A stretch of DNA of 5,731 nt from assembly GCA_011389755.1 (NCBI GenBank), contig JAABTR010000098.1, forward strand, positions 1 to 5,731. The letters are read 5' to 3'. The DNA is from Deltaproteobacteria bacterium. GTDB taxonomy: Bacteria; Myxococcota_A; Polyangia; JAAYKL01. Below, piece after piece: positions 1-5,463 of this stretch (position 1 is its first letter; each line of letters begins with the position of its first letter). The notes beneath the pieces are model-generated. The model saw only the letters and a program-made list of their open reading frames with translations, was not told the DNA's origin and made no database searches. Position numbers and translations under genes: made by a program.

Positions 1-121
1 CTCGGTGCTCGAGCACGGCAACGCGGCCGAGGCGATGGGTTACATGGAGTTTTTGGTGGTCCTCGACGCCATCTTCGTGGTCGGCGGCCTCTGGCTGTTC
101 GGCCCCCTCATGGAGGACTAG
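1..121 (+). CDS. C-terminal end of a membrane protein, possibly an ABC permease (partial)
   Basis: The frame is open from position 2 to a TAG stop at 119-121, giving the last 39 residues of a protein that begins outside the window. A charged stretch (EHGNAAEAMGYME) is followed by one hydrophobic segment of about 20 residues (FLVVLDAIFVVGGLWLFGPL) and a short acidic tail (MED). This shows an integral membrane protein ending just after its last transmembrane helix. The spacing of Asp, Phe, Leu-Phe and a terminal acidic pair resembles, from memory, the C-termini of CcmB-like or ABC-2 permeases. That is a weak family guess; only the membrane nature is well supported. The ribosome site of the next gene lies inside its last codons, so the two genes are probably co-transcribed. 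Confidence 0.6.
   Translation, partial: SVLEHGNAAEAMGYMEFLVVLDAIFVVGGLWLFGPLMED
112..116 (+). promoter_or_regulatory. Ribosome binding site for srkA
   Basis: GGAGG lies 6 bases before the ATG at 123 and within the final codons of the upstream membrane protein. It favours the ATG at 123 over the in-frame ATG at 129. Its position inside the preceding gene implies translational coupling and no separate promoter directly ahead of srkA. Confidence 0.75.
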
Positions 122-122
122 A

Positions 123-1130
123 ATGACGATGACTGACGACATTGAAAAACATCCACTCGCAAAGAGATTCAACCGCCTCACTCCGGACCAGGTCCTCCAC
201 GCCGTCGAAGAGCTCGGCAAACGGTGCACGGGGCGATTCATTATTTTGAACAGCTACGAAAACCGGGTCTACCAGCTCGAGATGGAGGACGACAGCTGGG
301 TCGTGGGTAAATTCTACAGGCCCGGACGCTGGTCCCAAGACACCATCCGCGCCGAACACGATTTTGTCCAGGAGCTCGCGGACGACGAGGTGCCGGCGGT
401 TTGCCCCCTCACGCTCGCTTCGGGCGAGACGATCGGCGAGGTGGACGGCATCCTGTTCGCCCTCTTCCCGAGGGTGGGCGGCAGAAACCCAGAGGAGTTC
501 GACGACGAGCAGCTGGCCATCGTCGGGAGGCTGGTGGCGCGCATGCACAACATCGGCGCCCGCAAAGATGCGCCCCACCGCATGCGGCTCGACGCTGTCA
601 CCTACGGCTGGAACAACCTGAGCTACCTCATGGAGAACGACCTGGTCCCCGAAGAGGCCCGGCCCAACTACGAAGCCACCGCGCGGCTCTTGATCCAGCG
701 CATCGAGCCGTTGTTCGGCGAGGTGCCGTATCACCGAATCCACGGAGACTGCCACCTGGGCAACCTCTTGTGGACGACCCAGTCGCCCAAGTTCCTCGAC
801 TTCGACGACATGGTGGTGGGGCCGGCGGCCCAGGATATCTGGATGCTGGTCCCGAGCTTCGACAGCGAAGGGCAGCGCCAGCGGCAGGTCTTGCTGGAGG
901 CTTACAGGCAGTTTCGTCACTTCGACGACAGCTGGATAAAGCTCATCGAGCCTCTGCGCGCGCTGCGATACATCCACTACTCGACCTGGGTCGCCAGGCG
1001 CTGGGAGGACCCCACGTTCCAAAGGACCTTCACCCACTTCGGTTCGGTCCAGTACTGGCAAAACGAGACCCAAGATCTGCGAGAGCAGATGGTGCGCATC
1101 GAAGAGGCGCTCGATGCCGGGGTGTATTGA
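123..1130 (+). CDS. srkA: Stress response kinase A (SrkA/YihE family Ser/Thr kinase)
   Basis: The 335-residue protein matches SrkA (E. coli YihE, 328 residues) along its length. It is a cytoplasmic protein kinase of the APH/choline-kinase fold; in E. coli it lowers killing by reactive oxygen species and is under Cpx envelope-stress control. Visible motifs are NSYENRVYQ at residues 43-51, the ATP-binding lysine K63 in VVGKFYRPGRW, FPRVGGR at 115-121, the catalytic loop HGDCHLGN at 207-214 (catalytic D209, N214), and the metal-binding DFDD with D226. The C-terminal IEPLRALRYIHYSTWVARRW stretch at 275-294 is also family-typical. All catalytic residues are present, so it should be active. It carries one extra Gly before the ATP lysine relative to the E. 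coli sequence as I recall it. The E. coli neighbour dsbA is absent; an 84-base gap leads to a phosphoesterase instead. Confidence 0.95.
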   Translation: MTMTDDIEKHPLAKRFNRLTPDQVLHAVEELGKRCTGRFIILNSYENRVYQLEMEDDSWVVGKFYRPGRWSQDTIRAEHDFVQELADDEVPAVCPLTLASGETIGEVDGILFALFPRVGGRNPEEFDDEQLAIVGRLVARMHNIGARKDAPHRMRLDAVTYGWNNLSYLMENDLVPEEARPNYEATARLLIQRIEPLFGEVPYHRIHGDCHLGNLLWTTQSPKFLDFDDMVVGPAAQDIWMLVPSFDSEGQRQRQVLLEAYRQFRHFDDSWIKLIEPLRALRYIHYSTWVARRWEDPTFQRTFTHFGSVQYWQNETQDLREQMVRIEEALDAGVY

Positions 1131-1214
1131 CCGGGACTAAAAGCCGCGGCGACGGCGTTTGCGACAAAAAAGGATGAAACGACCGGGGCGGACATTGTCT
1201 CCAAAGAGATCGAT

Positions 1215-2399
1215 ATGACCAAAATCCTCCATTTCGTGCTCGTGGCGAGCGTGGCTTTCTCGGTGCTGACCCTGATGCACTACTACATCTGGAACCAGCT
1301 GGTGAAAAGCACCAACCTGCCCCAGCCCTGGCGGCGCCTGGCCACGGCGGGGATCCTCTCTTTGAGTCTGAGCCTGCCGGCCGTCATCTTCATTGATCGG
1401 CTCTCGTCTTCCAGGCTGCCGCCGGCGGTTTTTTACGCGCCGTACATCTGGATGGGGACGCTCTTCTTCTTGTTCCTCATGCTGCTCGTCCCACAACTGT
1501 TTCGCGGGCCCCTCCGGCTTTACCGCAAGCACCGCAAAATCGAAATCGATCCCGGCAGGAGGATGTTTTTGTCTCGCTCCTTAGCCGGGCTCGCCACGGT
1601 CTCCACCGTGGGGCTCTCCGCCTTGTCCGTGAATGCGGCTATGGGCCCGGCCTCCGTCAAAAACGTGCGCGTGACGCTAAATCGCTGGCCCGCGCTCTTA
1701 AAAGGCTACCGCATCGTCCAGATCACCGACCTGCACATCGGCCTGACCCTCGATGGAGAGTTCGTCAGGAGCGTCGTCGAGAGGGTCAACAAGCAAAAAC
1801 CCGACCTCGTGGCCATCACAGGGGATCTGGTGGACGGCACCCCGGAGCAGCTGAAAGGAGAGCTCCTCGCGCTCGCAGATCTGGACGCACCCGACGGGGT
1901 CTACTTCGTAACAGGCAACCACGAGTACTACTCGGGGGTGGAGGCGTGGATGCCCGTGCTGCGCGACATGGGGATACGGGTCTTGCGCAACGAACGGGTC
2001 ACCCTGGGGCCACAAGGCGCGCGGTGGGATCTCATGGGGGTCGACGACTACAACGCCGCGGGCATGGCTCCCGGCCATGGCTCGGACGTGGCCTCGGCGG
2101 TCGAGGGGCAAAACAAAGACCACGAGAGCATCCTCTTGGCTCACCAGCCGCGCTCCATCTTCGATGCGGCCGACCGAGACATCGGGCTCGTGCTCAGCGG
2201 CCACACCCACGGCGGCCAGATCTGGCCCTGGAATCACCTGGTCTACCTGCAACAGCCCTATCTCAAAGGGCTGCACCTTCACGGGCCCCGAACGCAGATC
2301 TACATCAGCGAGGGGACAGGTTACTGGGGGCCGCCCATGCGATTGGGGACCAGCCAGGAGATCACGGTTATCGAAATCCACCCAAAAGCCGACTCTTGA
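1215..2399 (+). CDS. Membrane-anchored calcineurin-like metallophosphoesterase (YkuE type)
   Basis: The 394-residue protein has three N-terminal hydrophobic segments (about residues 6-26, 42-60, 70-96), a very basic loop (RLYRKHRK at 101-108), and a fourth hydrophobic segment at 118-142. A metallophosphoesterase domain follows from about 165. The metal-binding set is complete: DLH (D172, H174), GDLVD (D204), GNHE (N235, H236), H310 in LLAHQP, and GHTHGG (H330, H332). Family knowledge predicts a two-metal phosphatase or phosphodiesterase; the substrate cannot be read from sequence. The basic loop puts the fourth segment's start in the cytoplasm and the catalytic domain outside it. RRMFLSRS at 115-122 just before that segment looks like a Tat motif, and B. 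subtilis YkuE is a known Tat substrate. The ATG at 1215 has only a weak purine-rich site (AAAGAG). No ATG, GTG or TTG lies in frame between it and the srkA stop, which is in the same frame. Confidence 0.88.
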   Translation: MTKILHFVLVASVAFSVLTLMHYYIWNQLVKSTNLPQPWRRLATAGILSLSLSLPAVIFIDRLSSSRLPPAVFYAPYIWMGTLFFLFLMLLVPQLFRGPLRLYRKHRKIEIDPGRRMFLSRSLAGLATVSTVGLSALSVNAAMGPASVKNVRVTLNRWPALLKGYRIVQITDLHIGLTLDGEFVRSVVERVNKQKPDLVAITGDLVDGTPEQLKGELLALADLDAPDGVYFVTGNHEYYSGVEAWMPVLRDMGIRVLRNERVTLGPQGARWDLMGVDDYNAAGMAPGHGSDVASAVEGQNKDHESILLAHQPRSIFDAADRDIGLVLSGHTHGGQIWPWNHLVYLQQPYLKGLHLHGPRTQIYISEGTGYWGPPMRLGTSQEITVIEIHPKADS

Positions 2400-2405
2400 G
2401 CGCTT

Positions 2406-2445
2406 GTTTTTTTTGGGACCGGGTCGCCCCGGTCTCGAAAAAGAT
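2406..2445 (+). repeat. Long RNA hairpin between the phosphoesterase and ankyrin genes
   Basis: Bases 2406-2423 pair with 2428-2445 around the four-base loop TCGC. This gives 18 consecutive pairs with no mismatch, four of them G-U wobbles (2406/2445, 2408/2443, 2414/2437, 2416/2435). The core is GACCGGG/CCCGGTC. The lower stem pairs a T8 run (2407-2414) with an A5 run (2438-2442). The wobbles pair only in the + strand transcript, so the structure belongs to rightward RNA. There is no U-run after the stem, so it is not a textbook intrinsic terminator. It could protect the phosphoesterase mRNA 3' end or separate the two transcription units. Confidence 0.6.
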
Positions 2446-2452
2446 CTACAAA

Positions 2453-2478
2453 TAAGTGTTCACTTAAAGGGACACTTA
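2453..2478 (+). promoter_or_regulatory. Palindrome with third half-site, candidate operator or RNA switch
   Basis: TAAGTG-TT-CACTTA at 2453-2466 is a perfect 6+6 inverted repeat. CACTTAA recurs at 2461 and 2473, exactly 12 bases apart. TAAGTGT (2453-2459) also pairs perfectly with ACACTTA (2472-2478), so two alternative hairpins are possible. The second touches the first base of the ribosome site at 2478. The cluster lies just before the ankyrin operon. Symmetric half-sites of this kind suit a dimeric repressor such as a TetR-family protein, but no regulator gene is in the window and no clear -35/-10 pair was found nearby. Confidence 0.4.
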
Positions 2479-2483
2479 AGGAG
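2478..2483 (+). promoter_or_regulatory. Ribosome binding site for the first ankyrin lipoprotein
   Basis: AAGGAG is a strong Shine-Dalgarno sequence 5 bases before the ATG at 2489. It fixes the start so that a complete lipoprotein signal peptide follows at once. Confidence 0.8.
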
Positions 2484-2488
2484 AGTTC

Positions 2489-4435
2489 ATGAAGCTTCGG
2501 TTTGAGATATTTCTCCTCGCCTCCTGGGCGCTCTTGCTCCTAATCGGCGGATGCGGCTCTTTCCGCCCCGAGGTGGTGCGCCCCAAAGCGAATCTGGCGC
2601 CCGAATGCGGATCAAGGGGGGTGCTCATCGGGGGATGCGTCTGTTTTCCCGGCTACACAGGAGATAACTGCCAGACCCCCGCGTTCGGCTCGCGTCTTCA
2701 AGAGCTCGCCGCGACCGGCGACGCCGAGGAGCTCAACGCAGCCATCGCTGAAGCATCCGAAGACGAACGAAACCAGGCCCTGCTCACCACGGCTTCTTTC
2801 GTAAAGACAAAGATGGTCGAGCGGCTGCTAACCTCCGGCGCCGATGTGAACACCCGTCAGCGAGACGGCTGGACGCCGCTGATGTGGGCCGCCCTGCGGG
2901 GCGATGTGGAGCTCGCCGAGCTTTTACTCGAGCGCGGCGCGGCGTACGAGCTGCGAAACGTCGACGGCGGCAACGCGCTCATGATCGCCGCCGTTCGCGG
3001 GGCTGACGAGATCGTCACCACGCTCATCCAGGCCGGCGAAAACGTCGACTCCCGCTCCAACGACGGCGCGACGCCCCTCATTTTGGCTTCTCTGGCCGGA
3101 AATCGCTCGACCGTGGAGGTGCTGCTTTCCAATGACGCCAACGTCGAGGCCACCGCCTCGAGCGGAAAATCCGCGCTCATGGCGGCGGCCCACGAGGGAA
3201 ACACCGAAGTCATCGAAGCGCTTTTGGAGCGAGGCGCCAAGGTCGACACCAAGGACGCAGCCGGCAACACCGCGCTTTTTTTTGCCGCGGCGGCCGATAA
3301 AGTCGAGGCGATGGCGGTGCTCGTCAAAAATGGCGCCGACATCGACCACAGGGACAGAGAAGGTCGCACGGCGCTGCTCGCGGCCGCGCTCAGCGACCGC
3401 TTCGAGGCGGCGCGGTGGCTCCTCGAAAACGGCGCCTCTCCGAGGCCGGCCAGCAACAACGGTTTCACGCCTCTGATGGCGCTGGTTCGCACGGCTCCCA
3501 AGGACCTGGTTCTCTTGGCCGTCGACCAAGGCGCCGACGTCGATCGCCGCTCGAACAGCAAAGAGTCGGCGCTTATGTTCGCGGCTCAGTTCGGCAGAGC
3601 CGCGCTGGTCGAACTGCTGCTAGATCGGGGCGCTGACATAAGCGCCGCCAACGACGATGGAGCGCAGGCTCTCGTCGCTGCCGCTGCCGGGGGCCACGCG
3701 GACACAGTGAAGTTACTGCTCGAGCGAGGCGCGGACATCCACGCCAAGACGGCGAAGGGATGGACGCCCTTGCTGCTCGCGGCCCGAGAGCAAAACGAAC
3801 AGCTCGTCTCCTCGCTGCTCGACCAAGGCGCAGATCCCAACGACCAAAACGCCAAGGGAGAGACTGTGCTCATGTTCGCCGCCGCCGCGGGGAACGAGGT
3901 GCTCGTCGAGGAGCTGCTCCGGCGTGGGGCGGATGTCCGGCTGGTGTCGCGAAAAGGAGCCACGGCGCTCATCACCGCGAGCGCATCGGGAAGCATCCCT
4001 GCCTCGAAGAAGCTCCTCGATGCCGGAGCGAAAATCGACGCGGTGACCGATGAAGGTCAAGACGTGTTGACGAGCGCGGTCGGCAATGGGAGCTTGCCTC
4101 TGCTCGAGCTGTTCGCGAACGCGGGCGCCGACATCAATAAAACCTACGAAGGAGGCCTGACCCTTTTAATGATGGCGGCCAGCGTGGGAGGCGAAGATAT
4201 CGTGCGCTACCTGCTCGACAGCGGCGCTGTCATCGATGCCCGGGATGAGGACGGGTTCAGCGCCTTGATGTACTCGGTTCTCGTCGACAAGATAGGCTCG
4301 GTCCGGCTGCTCCTGGCCAGAGGAGCCGATCCCGACTTGCAAAATAGCGACGGGCTGACGGCCGCTGGGATAGCTCAAAAAAAAGGCCTCGACGAGATCG
4401 CGGAGATACTCGCGCAGTGGTCTATGAATCGATGA
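2489..4435 (+). CDS. Ankyrin-repeat lipoprotein with a shortened EGF-like module
   Basis: The 648-residue protein starts with a lipoprotein signal peptide: a basic n-region (MKLRFE), a hydrophobic core at 7-19 and the lipobox IGGC with lipidated C22. A linker leads to an EGF-like segment at about 36-61 with C40, C50, C52 and C61. Ankyrin repeats fill the rest: two degenerate or capping units (about 61-126), fifteen units of exactly 33 residues from G127 to D621, and a C-terminal cap at 622-648. Loops read GADVN, GADID or GADIH as in ordinary ankyrins, but the usual TPLH is TPLM, TALM or TALL. The ankyrin part has no cysteine. Ankyrin arrays bind proteins; the partner is unknown. Placement in the periplasm or on a membrane surface is inferred from the signal. 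Pseudomonas AnkB, a periplasmic ankyrin protein needed for full KatB catalase activity, is a possible functional parallel. The gene opens a tightly packed group with the next two genes. Confidence 0.9.
   Translation: MKLRFEIFLLASWALLLLIGGCGSFRPEVVRPKANLAPECGSRGVLIGGCVCFPGYTGDNCQTPAFGSRLQELAATGDAEELNAAIAEASEDERNQALLTTASFVKTKMVERLLTSGADVNTRQRDGWTPLMWAALRGDVELAELLLERGAAYELRNVDGGNALMIAAVRGADEIVTTLIQAGENVDSRSNDGATPLILASLAGNRSTVEVLLSNDANVEATASSGKSALMAAAHEGNTEVIEALLERGAKVDTKDAAGNTALFFAAAADKVEAMAVLVKNGADIDHRDREGRTALLAAALSDRFEAARWLLENGASPRPASNNGFTPLMALVRTAPKDLVLLAVDQGADVDRRSNSKESALMFAAQFGRAALVELLLDRGADISAANDDGAQALVAAAAGGHADTVKLLLERGADIHAKTAKGWTPLLLAAREQNEQLVSSLLDQGADPNDQNAKGETVLMFAAAAGNEVLVEELLRRGADVRLVSRKGATALITASASGSIPASKKLLDAGAKIDAVTDEGQDVLTSAVGNGSLPLLELFANAGADINKTYEGGLTLLMMAASVGGEDIVRYLLDSGAVIDARDEDGFSALMYSVLVDKIGSVRLLLARGADPDLQNSDGLTAAGIAQKKGLDEIAEILAQWSMNR
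2606..2671 (+). other. EGF-like motif within the first ankyrin lipoprotein
   Basis: Residues 40-61 include CVCFPGYTGDNC, which fits both classical EGF patterns (C-x-C-x2-x-x2-G-x2-C and C-x-C-x2-G-Y-x4-C). C40, C50, C52 and C61 correspond to cysteines 2, 4, 5 and 6 of a tenascin-type EGF domain. Leu36 and Leu46 fall where cysteines 1 and 3 should be. Expected disulfides are C40-C50 and C52-C61. The motif sits directly after the lipid anchor and before the ankyrin repeats. Confidence 0.75.
2867..4351 (+). repeat. Fifteen 99-base ankyrin units
   Basis: Fifteen consecutive 33-codon units run from G127 to D621 of the first ankyrin lipoprotein with no insertion or deletion. Most begin with Gly and carry x-A/P-L-M/L at unit positions 3-6; the unit starting at residue 358 begins with Lys. 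The units differ clearly at DNA level, so this is an old protein-repeat array rather than recent tandem duplication. Confidence 0.9.
4377..4384 (+). other. A8 slippery run near the end of the first ankyrin gene
   Basis: Eight A residues read CAA-AAA-AAA-GGC in the gene's frame and contain the -1 slippery heptamer A-AAA-AAA. The second ankyrin gene is in the -1 frame relative to the first. In that frame the nearest upstream stop is the TAG at 4345-4347, and no stop follows until 5461. A -1 slip here would therefore bypass the TGA at 4433 and read into the second gene. No strong internal Shine-Dalgarno or stable downstream stem was seen, so frameshifting is only a possibility. Confidence 0.35.
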
Positions 4436-4452
4436 GGAGTGGCTGCGAAAAC

Positions 4453-5463
4453 ATGACTCGCACAAAAAAACCAAGGGGATTGTCAACGTCTTTGCTGCTG
4501 GCGGTTTTTACTTTTTTTGGGGGCTGCGCCAAGCAACCCGCGGCTCCTGCGTACCAGGTCACCGTCTTGCCGCCCAGCGACCACCAGCGCGTGACCGAGC
4601 TCATGGAGGCGGCCGAGCGAGGCGACCTAAAAGGCCTCCGAAAGATTTTGGAGACCGGCATCGATGTCGACGCCCGCGGCTCAGGGCAGAAGACGGCCCT
4701 CATGATCGCGGCGATTATGAACCACCGCGACGTCATAGAGCTGCTGCTCAACCGCGGCGCTGACATCGACGCGCGTCAACAAGATGGCGCCACGGCGTTG
4801 ATGCTCGCCTCCGGGCTCGAGCGCTCCTCCACGGTGGAGCTGCTACTCTCGCGGGGAGCCGACCCCAACGCCGTCACGAAGGAAGGGATGACCGCCGCGC
4901 TGTTCGCGGCCATGGCCGGGCGCACCGAGAATCTGGCCTCGCTGCACAAGGCCGAAGCTTCTGTGGACGCCGCGGACTCGCGGGGCGACACGCCGCTGAG
5001 CGTAGCGGCCGCCGAAGGGTACCTGGAGACAGTTCGTTTCCTGGTGGAAAATGGCGCCGACCTCAATGCCGGGCGCAAAGACGGCGTGACGCCTTTGATG
5101 ACGGCCGCGCGCCGATCCAACCAAGAAATCGTGGCCTACTTGTGCTCTCAAGGCGCTGACGTGTCCAAAACGAAAAAAGGCGGCGCCACGGCCTTGATGC
5201 TCGCTGCCGGCCAGGGTGATGCAAAAGGAGTCGACGCGCTCATAAAGGCAGGGGCAGACCCCGACGCGCAAAACGCCGTGGGATGGACCGCGCTCATGTT
5301 CGCCGCCGGCCGCGGGCATCTGGAGGTCATCGACCTTCTGCTCGACGCCGGCGCCGATGCGACGACCAAGGACGCCATGGGCCAGACCCCCGCACAGATC
5401 GCCGTGGCAAACGGACACGAGCGCGCGGCGCAGCGACTGACCGGGAAAGGGACGAGAAGATGA
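4453..5463 (+). CDS. Second ankyrin-repeat lipoprotein
   Basis: With the ATG at 4453 the product has 336 residues. It begins with a compact lipoprotein signal: basic MTRTKKPRG, hydrophobic core 10-22, and FFGGC with lipidated C25. The -3 residue is Phe rather than the usual Leu, so the lipobox is slightly atypical. A short Pro/Ala-rich linker follows, then eight 33-residue ankyrin units from R46 to M309 and a C-terminal cap at 310-336. It lacks the EGF-like module of its neighbour and has one other cysteine, C231. Earlier in-frame starts exist at GTG 4417 and ATG 4432; the latter overlaps the upstream TGA as ATGA. I prefer 4453 because it gives the best signal peptide and AGGAG lies upstream (4435-4439), although 13 bases is a long spacing. 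Repeat wording (TALMFAA, GADIDAR) is close to the first lipoprotein, so the two are likely paralogues acting in the same compartment. The partner is unknown. Confidence 0.88.
   Translation: MTRTKKPRGLSTSLLLAVFTFFGGCAKQPAAPAYQVTVLPPSDHQRVTELMEAAERGDLKGLRKILETGIDVDARGSGQKTALMIAAIMNHRDVIELLLNRGADIDARQQDGATALMLASGLERSSTVELLLSRGADPNAVTKEGMTAALFAAMAGRTENLASLHKAEASVDAADSRGDTPLSVAAAEGYLETVRFLVENGADLNAGRKDGVTPLMTAARRSNQEIVAYLCSQGADVSKTKKGGATALMLAAGQGDAKGVDALIKAGADPDAQNAVGWTALMFAAGRGHLEVIDLLLDAGADATTKDAMGQTPAQIAVANGHERAAQRLTGKGTRR
4588..5379 (+). repeat. Eight 99-base ankyrin units
   Basis: Eight consecutive 33-codon units cover residues 46-309 of the second ankyrin lipoprotein without any length change; a capping unit follows. 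The first is a degenerate N-terminal cap (RVTELMEAAERGDLKGL). The register and consensus match the array in the upstream gene, which supports common origin. Confidence 0.85.
5446..5451 (+). promoter_or_regulatory. Ribosome binding site and coupled start of the M32 carboxypeptidase
   Basis: AAAGGG lies 8 bases before the ATG at 5460, inside the last codons of the second ankyrin gene. The ATG overlaps that gene's TGA in the sequence ATGA (5460-5463). This arrangement indicates translational coupling of the two genes. Confidence 0.6.

Noticed and set aside
108..1073. Long open frame on the minus strand opposite srkA
   Set aside because: It mirrors a well-supported kinase gene, its product has no recognisable motif, and long antisense frames are common in GC-rich DNA.
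1131..1214. Promoter between srkA and the phosphoesterase
   Set aside because: TTGACC at 1127-1132 has no acceptable -10 element 16-18 bases later. The 84-base gap shows no clear hairpin or other signal.
2384..2414. Possible intrinsic terminator ending in the T8 run after the phosphoesterase gene
   Set aside because: The only stem before the T-run is four pairs (AAGC/GCTT) with a 12-base loop, too weak. The strong hairpin lies after the T-run, not before it.
3276..3283. T8 run in the middle of the first ankyrin gene as a frameshift site
   Set aside because: It encodes Leu-Phe-Phe in a hydrophobic helix position of an intact repeat, and the frame stays open on both sides with correct register, so it is probably coincidental.
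2867..4351. Regular 99-base periodicity as a CRISPR-like or DNA satellite array
   Set aside because: The periodicity is explained by 33-residue ankyrin units in one open frame, and the units are not identical at DNA level.
4417..4452. Earlier starts for the second ankyrin gene at GTG 4417 or ATG 4432
   Set aside because: They lack a nearby ribosome site and would put 8-12 extra residues ahead of an otherwise complete lipoprotein signal peptide. ATG 4432 remains possible because it overlaps the upstream stop as ATGA.
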